Shown here in pieces: positions 29,316 to 37,026 of a DNA stretch of 64,000 bases. The translations under genes were made by a program, and so were the position numbers. The notes beneath the pieces are model-generated. The model made no database searches. It saw only the letters and a program-made list of their open reading frames with translations, and was not told where the DNA came from. Each line of letters begins with the position of its first letter. Position 1 is the stretch's first letter. The stretch is from Helicobacter felis ATCC 49179 (lineage in GTDB: Bacteria; Campylobacterota; Campylobacteria; Campylobacterales; Helicobacteraceae), in contig NC_014810.2 of NCBI RefSeq assembly GCF_000200595.1, positions 248,001-312,000 of the forward strand, written 5' to 3'.

Positions 29316-29627
29316 ATGAGGTTTTTTGCGCTTTTCTTTTTAGGGATGGTTGGGTTGGCCTTTGGGACGGATATTAGTGGTGTGGAAATGATTAAATCCT
29401 ACTCCATTGTGGGGGCTGTTGTGGGCTTAGGGGTAGCCGCTTGCGGGGGTGCTATTGGGATGGGCAATGCAGCTGCAGCAGCTATCACGGGTACAGCGCG
29501 TAATCCAGGGGTAGGGGGGAAACTCCTAACAACCATGTTTATCGCGATGGCGATGATCGAAGCGCAAGTTATTTACACTTTAGTGTTTGCGATTATTGCG
29601 GTTTATAGCAATCCGTTCTTAGCATAG
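29316..29627 (+). CDS. atpE: ATP synthase F0 subunit c
   Basis: 103 residues, two transmembrane hairpin helices after a short hydrophobic leader. The polar loop is TGTARNPGVGGKL, and the proton-carrying glutamate lies in FIAMAMIEAQVIY. It forms the rotor ring of ATP synthase. ATG 29316 has GGAG upstream and is preferred to the in-frame TTG at 29310. The gene stands alone after pnp, away from the other ATP synthase genes, as in H. pylori. Confidence 0.95.
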   Translation: MRFFALFFLGMVGLAFGTDISGVEMIKSYSIVGAVVGLGVAACGGAIGMGNAAAAAITGTARNPGVGGKLLTTMFIAMAMIEAQVIYTLVFAIIAVYSNPFLA

Positions 29628-29647
29628 TTCAATTGGGAGGGGGATTT

Positions 29648-29732
29648 GCACTGGTGGTGGAATTGGTAGACACGCCATCTTGAGGGGGTGGTGAGGCAAC
29701 TCGTGCGAGTTCAACTCTCGCCCAGTGCACCA
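29648..29732 (+). tRNA. tRNA-Leu (GAG)
   Basis: Acceptor GCACTGG pairs with CCAGTGC; CCA is encoded. The anticodon loop TTGAGGG between CCATC and GGTGG gives anticodon GAG. A long variable arm, typical of tRNA-Leu, is present. Confidence 0.95.
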
Positions 29733-29788
29733 AATGCGTGATATTTGCTTACGCAATGATTGGTGTGCCATGCATTGTAGCCTTTTGT

Positions 29789-29875
29789 GCCAAAATGGTG
29801 GAATTGGTAGACACGCTAGACTCAAAATCTGGTGGGGGCAACCTCGTGTCGGTTCGAGTCCGACTTTTGGTACCA
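29789..29875 (+). tRNA. tRNA-Leu (CAA)
   Basis: Acceptor GCCAAAA pairs with TTTTGGT (the first pair is G-U), with encoded ACCA. The loop CTCAAAA gives anticodon CAA. It shares the D-arm with the tRNA-Leu gene 56 bases before it. Confidence 0.93.
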
Positions 29876-29988
29876 ATCTCTGAGTCTGTTTTGAAAGTTT
29901 GAGTTGATCTACAATATTAAGCTCAAATTCAATAGATTTTAGCTAGAATTTAGCTTGTTTTTTTAAATCTTGCTTTTAGAAAGGGTTT

Positions 29989-30597
29989 TTGATGCGTCGT
30001 TTTTTAGGTCTTGTGATGATGGGTGCTTTAGCTTTGGGTGTGGCCCATGCGGAGGACTATTCCAGTTTAAAAACTGGTGAGTTTTTAAAATTGGCAGGTA
30101 CTTTGCACAATGCGGAAGATGTTTTGGATTACCAAATGGAAGTGGCCAAGCGTCTTAAAGCTTTAAAGGGTAAGGCACGCACTAACTTTAAAATTAAGCT
30201 AGATCGAACTTACAAAGCTAATCTTGCTAGAATGAGTGCGAAAGACTTTATGGCTTTGCGTAAAGAAGTGGCTAGTGCTCTTGAAGAAAAGAAAAAAGAT
30301 CATAGCCATGATGAATTATTGGAAATGGGCCTAGATGTGCAAGTGTGTAAGGGTAAAAAACGCGAACTTCTTTGTGCGCATAAACATACTAAAAAACATG
30401 GAAGCAAGCATCATGGACATGGGGCTAAACATGGGCATGAAGGCATGAAGCACGAAAATAAAGGAGCGGCTAAACAATCCGCCCCTAAAGCAGAGGAACA
30501 CAAAGAGGAAGCTAGCAAACCAGCTTCTGCCAAAGCTCCTGCTAAAACTGAGGAACACAAAGAAGTTAAACAAGAAGGTGGCGAACACCACGAATAG
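29989..30597 (+). CDS. periplasmic DUF1104-like protein with His-rich C-terminus
   Basis: 202 residues with a signal peptide cut near VAHA-EDYSS. The folded part (about 20-130) has DYSSLKTGEFLKLAG, DVLDYQMEVAKRLKAL and LDVQVCKGKKRE, a pattern I associate with DUF1104 periplasmic helical proteins of Helicobacter. Residues ~135-202 are low-complexity, first rich in His/Lys/Gly (KHGSKHHGHGAKHGHEG), then in Ala/Lys/Glu with two near-repeats of AEEHKE. The His block could bind nickel, copper or zinc; this is an inference. Single-gene unit between the tRNAs and convergent dxs. Confidence 0.75.
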   Translation: MMRRFLGLVMMGALALGVAHAEDYSSLKTGEFLKLAGTLHNAEDVLDYQMEVAKRLKALKGKARTNFKIKLDRTYKANLARMSAKDFMALRKEVASALEEKKKDHSHDELLEMGLDVQVCKGKKRELLCAHKHTKKHGSKHHGHGAKHGHEGMKHENKGAAKQSAPKAEEHKEEASKPASAKAPAKTEEHKEVKQEGGEHHE

Positions 30598-30775
30598 TTT
30601 AAAAAGGAGGGGGTCAAGGCGGATTTAATTTTTGTCTTCTTTCCTCATTTTTCTACTTAATTTCTTATATTTTTGTGGTTTTGCATCTCTCGTAGATGTG
30701 GTGGGTAGCTTTTACATGCTATGCAGTAACAAGCTTTAACAACCCTTTAAATCCTCAAAACTTTACATGAAGGAA

Positions 30776-32635
30776 CTAGACTTTATAATCTTTTAAAACT
30801 TGAGAGGCTAGAGTATTTGGATCGATGCCTAGACTCTGTTCTACAAGAGCTGTATTTCCATGCAAAACAAAAGCATCTTCTAATTCAAAAGTTTTAAAAA
30901 TTTTAGGAAAATAGCCTATTTTAGCCAAGTATTCCAATAAGGCACTCCCTACGCCTCCACTGGCATAGGAATCGCTAAAAACATAGATATACGCATAGCG
31001 TGGTAGAATTTCTTGGAGCGCGCGATCTAAGGGTTTTAAAAAACAAAGATCAAGCAATGCAATTTCTAAATCTCCAAGAATCTTTAGAGTTTGATAAGCC
31101 CGTCCTACGCCATTGCCATATCCGATGAATAAAATATCTCCCTGTGCCTTAAGCAGTTCACATTGGCCATAAACATAGGGTTTTGCCTCAAAAACACCTT
31201 CTTCAAGCAAAAAGCTCCCCCTAGGATAACGAAAAGCGCACGGGTTTTGATCATGATTGTGCGCAAAAGCAATGGCACACTCTAAGGTAGCGTTATCTCG
31301 AGGTGCTAGTAAAACCATGTTTGGAATGGGGCGCAAGTAGGCGATGTCTAACAGGCCTTGGTGGGTTTCTCCATCCTCACCCACAATCCCAGCCCGATCG
31401 ATCGCAAATTTTACAGGTAAGGACATAATGGCGACATCGTGTACAATTTGATCAAAGGCGCGTTGTAAAAAGGTAGAATAAATGCTTACAAAGGGCTTAA
31501 ATCCTTCTTTGGCTAAAGCTGCCATAGAGGTTACGGCATGTTGTTCAGCAATACCCACATCCCAAAAACGATTGGGGTAGGTGTCTAGGAGTTTGCCAAG
31601 TCCAGTTCCTCCGGGCATAGCTGCAGTAACTCCCACAATCTTTTCATCCTCAGTTGCATATGCCAAAAGGGTTTTAGAATATACCTCCGTAGGACTTAAA
31701 GGTTTAGAGTTATCTTTAACACTTTTGGGCAATCCTGTAGCTAAATCAAAAGGTCCTACTCCATGCCATTTTTCATAAGGTCCCTCAGCAATCTTATACC
31801 CCTTGCCCTTCGTAGTTTGGGCATGGATGAGCATGGGGCCTTTGGTCTCTTTGGCTAGTTTTAAGGCCTGCACAATGGCTTCTAAATCATGGCCATCAAT
31901 AGGACCCATGTAACTAATGCCTAATTCCTCAAAGAAAATCCCGGGCGTGATGAGCTTGAAAGATTCCTCAAAGCGATTAGCCAAATAATTCACGCCCTCC
32001 GGCATGGATTTTAGAATAGCTTTGATTTTGTCACGGAAAGACTGATAAAGAGGACGCGCCATTAGTTGAGAGAGCGCATTGCTAATCGCCCCAATGGGTT
32101 TAGCGATACTCATTTCATTGTCATTTAAGAGAATTACTAGAGGGTATTTGCGATCGCCCAATTCATTAAGGGCTTCATAGGCTAATCCTGCGCTCAAACT
32201 CCCATCGCCCACTACCACAACCGGAACCTCTGTTTTACCTGCAAGTGCGTAGGCTTTGGCCACGCCAACACCAACAGAGATCGCCGTAGAACTATGCCCG
32301 GCAATGAAGTAGTCATAAATGGACTCGCTAGGACGGCAAAATCCACTGAGGCCATGAATTTGGCGCAAGGTGTCAAAGGCCTCAAAACGCCCAGTTAAAA
32401 GTTTATGCGCATAGGCTTGATGGCTGGTGTCAAAAATAAAGGGATGCTTATCTTTATCAAAAACGCTATGCAAGCCCACAATGAGTTCTGTGGCCCCTAG
32501 TGAGGAGCTTAAATGTCCTCCCCTAGAACTAACTACCTCTAAGATACGGCCTCTCAATGAGGCGCAAATTTTTTCTAAATACGCGCTTTCTTGCCCATAC
32601 ACATTTAAATCTTGCGCATCAATCAGTGCTTCCAC
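30776..32635 (-). CDS. dxs: 1-deoxy-D-xylulose-5-phosphate synthase
   Basis: 619 residues, thiamine-diphosphate enzyme for the first step of the MEP isoprenoid pathway. Visible motifs are DTSHQAYAHKLLTGR, the ThDP-binding GDGSLSAGLAYEALNE, and the second-domain EDGETHQGLLD and YPRGSF. Full length. It follows fliH by one base, so it is the last gene of the fliF-fliG-fliH-dxs operon, as in H. pylori. Confidence 0.96.
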   Translation of the reverse strand: MEALIDAQDLNVYGQESAYLEKICASLRGRILEVVSSRGGHLSSSLGATELIVGLHSVFDKDKHPFIFDTSHQAYAHKLLTGRFEAFDTLRQIHGLSGFCRPSESIYDYFIAGHSSTAISVGVGVAKAYALAGKTEVPVVVVGDGSLSAGLAYEALNELGDRKYPLVILLNDNEMSIAKPIGAISNALSQLMARPLYQSFRDKIKAILKSMPEGVNYLANRFEESFKLITPGIFFEELGISYMGPIDGHDLEAIVQALKLAKETKGPMLIHAQTTKGKGYKIAEGPYEKWHGVGPFDLATGLPKSVKDNSKPLSPTEVYSKTLLAYATEDEKIVGVTAAMPGGTGLGKLLDTYPNRFWDVGIAEQHAVTSMAALAKEGFKPFVSIYSTFLQRAFDQIVHDVAIMSLPVKFAIDRAGIVGEDGETHQGLLDIAYLRPIPNMVLLAPRDNATLECAIAFAHNHDQNPCAFRYPRGSFLLEEGVFEAKPYVYGQCELLKAQGDILFIGYGNGVGRAYQTLKILGDLEIALLDLCFLKPLDRALQEILPRYAYIYVFSDSYASGGVGSALLEYLAKIGYFPKIFKTFELEDAFVLHGNTALVEQSLGIDPNTLASQVLKDYKV

Positions 32636-32636
32636 C

Positions 32637-33449
32637 TTATACCTTTAAGTTGTCTAATACACTTTCTTTAAGATTTTTATAGCGCGTCATTAAATTGCCA
32701 TCGATATTTCCCTGAGAACTGCTAATGAGCACTCCTCCTTTAGCGATCGCATCATTGGGTTCTAGCTTGATTTTTGGCATGTCCTTAAGGTGTTGGGAGA
32801 GGTAAGGGTAATCTAGCGTATTGACTTTCAAGCAAATATCCGTAGCGTCCATGATGTTTTGTAAAAGTTGCTTGGCTAAAGCTAGAGCAACCTCTTGGCT
32901 TTTCTCCTCCACTTCCTTTACAATGACTTCTTTAGCGATCTCCACAGCGATCGCGCTGAGTTCTTTTTCTAGTGTCTCTAGGTGGGCTTGAGATTGTTGC
33001 ATTTGTTGATCAATAGTGCCTAAGGATTGCAGGAGGTGTTTTTTCTCCTCCTCAATGCTCGCGCTCAAGTCATCTTTAGCTTTTTGCTCTCCTTCTTTAA
33101 AACCTAACTTATAGCTATCCTCCCTAGTCTGTTGCAAAAGGGTTTGGCTTTCTTCTTGACTTTTTTCAAACTGCATCTGCAACTTGGCCAAATGGCTAGA
33201 GAGTTCATCGGTTTTCTTGAGCAAACACTCTACAAGCTCATTTTCTAATTGGATGGAACGCGTGAGCTCTGCAGACTCCAAAGGTGGAGGAGGGGGCGCG
33301 CTACGCGGTGTGTTGCTCTCAGGCTCAGGTTCTGGGGCAAAATCGGCAATGGATTTAAACTCGTAGCGCGCGATGCTATGCTTGGCAAGATCGTCCTTGG
33401 CGATCAGGTTTTCTTCACTAAAATTATTCAACAATATCCTCTTCTCCAC
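32637..33449 (-). CDS. fliH: flagellar assembly protein FliH
   Basis: 270 residues. A disordered N-terminus with a proline run is followed by a long coiled coil (about 75-170, with many Gln/Glu and QMQQSQAHLETLEKEL), and the conserved C-terminal domain (VEIAKEVIVKEVEEKSQEVA to the end). FliH regulates the export ATPase FliI. The frame opens with GTG at 33449, but TTG at 33431 (TTG AAT AAT TTT) has AAGAGG spaced correctly and overlaps fliG by only eight bases, so that start is at least as likely. Confidence 0.88.
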   Translation of the reverse strand: MEKRILLNNFSEENLIAKDDLAKHSIARYEFKSIADFAPEPEPESNTPRSAPPPPPLESAELTRSIQLENELVECLLKKTDELSSHLAKLQMQFEKSQEESQTLLQQTREDSYKLGFKEGEQKAKDDLSASIEEEKKHLLQSLGTIDQQMQQSQAHLETLEKELSAIAVEIAKEVIVKEVEEKSQEVALALAKQLLQNIMDATDICLKVNTLDYPYLSQHLKDMPKIKLEPNDAIAKGGVLISSSQGNIDGNLMTRYKNLKESVLDNLKV

Positions 33450-34452
33450 CCATTTGGATAATACCTTTCTCAGCTAGGGATTGGACTATCTCAATGATCT
33501 TGCGTTGGGCAGATTCCACATCTTTAATTTTCACTGCACCCAAGTAAGCCATTTCCTCAATGAATTGTTCGCTCGCACGGCTACTCATATTGCTTAAGAA
33601 TTTGGCTTTAAGCTCCTCAGTGGAGGTTTTGAGCGCAAGGGTAAGGTCTTTTTTGTCTGCCACCTTAAGGATTTCACGAATGGCAAAGTTATCAAGTCCG
33701 CTAATATCTTCAAAGGTGAACATCATTTCTTTAATGTCATTGGCCAACTTAGCATCAATATTTTCAATGCGCGCAAGAGTAGTTTTGGCTGCCTTTTGAC
33801 CCAAGCGGTTAAAGATTTCAGCCACAGCACGCGTGCCACCTACTTCTACCTTGTAGCTAGTGAGGGCCTCTAACTTATTCTCTAAAACGGTGGAAACTCT
33901 TTTAACCACTTGAGGAGAAATATCTCCTAAGGAAGCCATTCTAATACTCACTTCCGCCTTCATGTCATCTGGGAAGAAACTCAAGGTTTCAGCAGCATTG
34001 GGGGATTCCATGTGGGCTAAAATGAGCGCGATAGTTTGAGGGTGTTCGTTGATGATAAAGTCGGCAAGTTGTTGGGGCTTGATCCGTCCCAAATAAGCGA
34101 AATTCTTTTGGGTTTGTAAAGAACGGCTAAGTTTCTCTAAGATGATCTTGGCTTGTTCAGGCCCTAAGGCTTTGACTAAAAGCTCGCGTGCGTATTCTAG
34201 TCCTCCGCTATTGATGTATTGATTGGATTGTAAAATGACAAAAAACTCTTCTAAAACCGCCGCACCCACTGCCTTATCTGTGCCATTGAGTTGCACAATC
34301 TGCTTGCTAATTTCAGTGATGGAGTCCACATCTAAATGGCGTAAAATCCCCGCTGTGGCCTCTTCGCCCACTTGAATCAACAAGATTGCAAGCTTTTCAG
34401 ACATCGTAAATTCATCGAGCTGAGTTTTTTGTCTGGGGGTTAGCTTTGCCAT
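33424..34452 (-). CDS. fliG: flagellar motor switch protein FliG
   Basis: 342 residues with the FliG armadillo domains: LSEKLAILLIQVGEE-like N-terminus, HPQTIALILAHM in the middle domain, and FEDISGLDNFAIREILK in the C-terminal torque domain. FliG couples the stator to the rotor at the cytoplasmic face of the MS ring. It directly follows fliF with no gap. Confidence 0.95.
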   Translation of the reverse strand: MAKLTPRQKTQLDEFTMSEKLAILLIQVGEEATAGILRHLDVDSITEISKQIVQLNGTDKAVGAAVLEEFFVILQSNQYINSGGLEYARELLVKALGPEQAKIILEKLSRSLQTQKNFAYLGRIKPQQLADFIINEHPQTIALILAHMESPNAAETLSFFPDDMKAEVSIRMASLGDISPQVVKRVSTVLENKLEALTSYKVEVGGTRAVAEIFNRLGQKAAKTTLARIENIDAKLANDIKEMMFTFEDISGLDNFAIREILKVADKKDLTLALKTSTEELKAKFLSNMSSRASEQFIEEMAYLGAVKIKDVESAQRKIIEIVQSLAEKGIIQMGGEEDIVE

Positions 34453-36156
34453 TTAGTTTCCTTTTGTGGTAGTGATTGCCACCTCATCCTTAATTAACAA
34501 CTGAAATAAAGAAGCCACCTCTGCGGGTTTTTCTTTGAGCGCGCCCTTAACGCGCTCTAGCATAATATCATACTTCACATCTTCTTCATTAAAGCTCGCG
34601 CTCAACCCTAGCTGATCCTCCACTTTTTTACGCATTTCTCCAAAACGATCGATCTCTTCTTCATCATCCTCATCCATCGCAAAGAGAGATTGAACTTTTT
34701 CTTCTTCATCTGGCTGGATTTCTAGCATACGCTGGCTGAAAGGGGTGATGACTTTTTTGTAAAAAACATAGAGAATTAACCCGATGATAAGATACTTAAA
34801 GAGGGAGGAGAAAGGTCCTAAGTATCTCTCTGTGGTGTTGACAAATTTCTCATAGGCACTGATAGGCACATATTTGGCGGTTTTGGCATTGAACTCAAAA
34901 TTGCTCACCGCCACCGCATCTCCACGGCTTTGGCTATAACCTATGGCCTGTTTGACAAGCGCGTTGATCTTGTCCATTTCCTCAGCGCTCAAAGGCACAT
35001 ACTCAATTGTTTCTGTCCCGTTTTTATCCACTTTTTTATAACGCCCATCCACAACAACGGCCGCATTCAAGCGAGTGAGCACGCCAAATTCGCCCTTGAT
35101 TTCGCTAACCGTCTTCCCTACTTCGTAGTTTGTGGTGTTGGTAGATTTTTCGTATTTTTCTTTGAGCTGATCGTTGGCGACACCTTGCACAGGCCCGATA
35201 TTACTCACCACGCCAGGCACTCCACCCACTTGTTTTTTAGGATAACCCTCTCTTTTTTCCTCCATACTTTGTTCGCTACGCACGACATTATTTGGATCAA
35301 AAGTTTCTTTTGTGCTTTTCTTTTGACTGAAATCAAATTCTGCGCTTACCTTAGCGACAACTTTATCGCGCCCTCCTACAATGGGAGCTAGAATGTTAGA
35401 AATCTTGCTTTCTAGTAGATTTTCAAAATTCTGCTTATAGTGGAGTTGGGCTTGAGCTAACTCCTTAGTGGTGTCTAATTCATCATCTTCTCCTAAAGGC
35501 TCACCATTTTCATTGACTAATTTGACATTCTCCACAGTGAGCTTAGGCACAGAGGCAGCAATTAGATTCTTGATTCCAAGGATCTGTTTGGGCAAAAGGC
35601 GCATATTGGGCTTGATTTTGAGCATCACAGAAGCGGTAGGAGGAATCTCTCGACTGACAAAGACGCTATCTTTGGGAATGGCGATGTGCACACTGGCTTT
35701 ATCAATGGGCGTTAAACTCTCAATAGTGCGGCTCAGTTCCCCCTCAATAGCGCGGATATATTTGATATTTTGATCAAAATCTGTTGCGCCAAAATCTTTT
35801 GTATCAAAGATTTCATAGCCTACTTTACTGGTTTTGGGAATCCCCTGCGAAGCCAACGCGATTCTCTCTTCATAAATCTTATCTTTGGGGATTAGAATTG
35901 TGTCGTCTTTGGGGATTTTATAAGGGATTTGTTTTTGTTGCAAATATTGCAGAACTAAAGCATTGTCGCTATTATCCATCCCCTCAAAGAGCACACCATA
36001 ATTGGAGAGATCGTTATTCCCTTTAGTGGGATAAACAAGTAGGAAAATAAGAAAGGCCACCACCAAGACAAAGGCTGAAACAATGGTGATCTTTTGCGCC
36101 TTGTTGAGCCGGGCAAAAAGATCGATGATCTGTTGGAATAAACCCTTAAAATCCAC
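34453..36156 (-). CDS. fliF: flagellar MS-ring protein FliF
   Basis: 567 residues with two transmembrane segments (about 24-44 and 445-465) around a large periplasmic part. The YscJ/FliF motifs GIPKTSKVGYEIFD and IEGELSRTIESL are visible, and the acidic C-terminal tail binds FliG. The frame starts with GTG at 36156. First gene of the fliF-fliG-fliH-dxs operon. Confidence 0.95.
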   Translation of the reverse strand: MDFKGLFQQIIDLFARLNKAQKITIVSAFVLVVAFLIFLLVYPTKGNNDLSNYGVLFEGMDNSDNALVLQYLQQKQIPYKIPKDDTILIPKDKIYEERIALASQGIPKTSKVGYEIFDTKDFGATDFDQNIKYIRAIEGELSRTIESLTPIDKASVHIAIPKDSVFVSREIPPTASVMLKIKPNMRLLPKQILGIKNLIAASVPKLTVENVKLVNENGEPLGEDDELDTTKELAQAQLHYKQNFENLLESKISNILAPIVGGRDKVVAKVSAEFDFSQKKSTKETFDPNNVVRSEQSMEEKREGYPKKQVGGVPGVVSNIGPVQGVANDQLKEKYEKSTNTTNYEVGKTVSEIKGEFGVLTRLNAAVVVDGRYKKVDKNGTETIEYVPLSAEEMDKINALVKQAIGYSQSRGDAVAVSNFEFNAKTAKYVPISAYEKFVNTTERYLGPFSSLFKYLIIGLILYVFYKKVITPFSQRMLEIQPDEEEKVQSLFAMDEDDEEEIDRFGEMRKKVEDQLGLSASFNEEDVKYDIMLERVKGALKEKPAEVASLFQLLIKDEVAITTTKGN

Positions 36157-36171
36157 GCACTATCCTAATAC

Positions 36172-36826
36172 TCATCTAGCGTTTTTTAACCATCCTACAT
36201 ACAACCCCATGGAAAAACATGCCCAAGCCATGCCCATCAAAAACCCCCCCAACACATCTGTAGGATAATGCACACCCAAATATATGCGCGTGTACATCAT
36301 AAACCAAATCCACAACAATAAGGCAACGCTAAAAATCCATTTTGTGCTAGCTTTCATGGTGCTCATACAAACCAACAATAAAAGTGAACCATAAAACAGG
36401 CTTGCAGCCAAAGCATGTCCGCTAGGATGACTAAACCCATGGGCAAAGACAATTTCTCCATTAGTTTCTGGGCGAGGGCGTGCAACCCAAAGTTTCATGA
36501 CTTTCAGGGCGGTTTCACCCAAGACAATACTTAAGAAAAACCCCAAGCCCAAAACTCTATTTTTTTTGATAAAAATATAAAAGAGTCCTACAAGTGCCGC
36601 CAAACTCAAAGTGAATTTAGATTTTGCACAAAAGGTGATTATGCTAATAAACTTAGTATAACTACTTTCTGCCATAGGAATAGGGTGAGTGCGCACCCAA
36701 GCGATCACCATTCTATCCAAATGTTCTACCCACTCCTGATGGGTTTTGACAGAAAAAATCTCATAAGGCAAATAGTATGCCCAACACAATCCCTAACAGC
36801 CATACAAAGCCACTCCACTTACGCAT
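36172..36826 (-). CDS. PAP2-family phosphatase, N-terminus probably frameshifted
   Basis: The main frame (36172-36789, TTG start) encodes the PAP2 catalytic motifs KVMKLWVARPRPE, HPSGHALAAS and TRIYLGVHYPTD with five hydrophobic segments. These are lipid phosphatases of the inner membrane (PgpB, LpxE/LpxF relatives). The expected first transmembrane helix is missing from that frame. In the +1-shifted frame, ATG at 36826 reads MRKWSGFVWLLGIVLGILFA and stops at TGA 36761-36763, exactly where the main frame begins to make sense (YEIFSVKTHQEW). A one-base change would join them. The native start and activity are therefore uncertain. Confidence 0.8.
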
Positions 36827-36950
36827 AGAAGGTGATAACCTATGTGTATTACCACTCAAATGTCCATAGAAATTCCCCATTTTTTAGTTCTCCACTGATT
36901 TTTGAAGCCGTAATGCTCGCGATCATAACCAAAAATTGATGAAAAATAAC

Positions 36951-36956
36951 TATAAT
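36951..36956 (+). promoter_or_regulatory. -10 box of napA
   Basis: TATAAT 71 bases before the napA ATG, preceded by an A-rich stretch. Confidence 0.55.
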
Positions 36957-36962
36957 TACCAA

Positions 36963-36980
36963 CCATTTACTCATAAATGG
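36963..36980 (+). promoter_or_regulatory. inverted repeat at the napA transcription start
   Basis: CCATTTA-CTCA-TAAATGG is a perfect 7-bp inverted repeat starting seven bases after the -10 box. Its position over the expected transcription start suggests an operator or a leader hairpin; the binding protein is unknown. Confidence 0.4.
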
Positions 36981-37026
36981 ACTTTAAAATGCAGGTTTCT
37001 GCATCCACTTATTAAGGAGTTTCCTA

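Noticed and set aside
30598..30775. Small RNA or gene between the His-rich protein and dxs
   Set aside because: The region is AT-rich and non-coding with no clear promoter or structure; convergent genes explain it.
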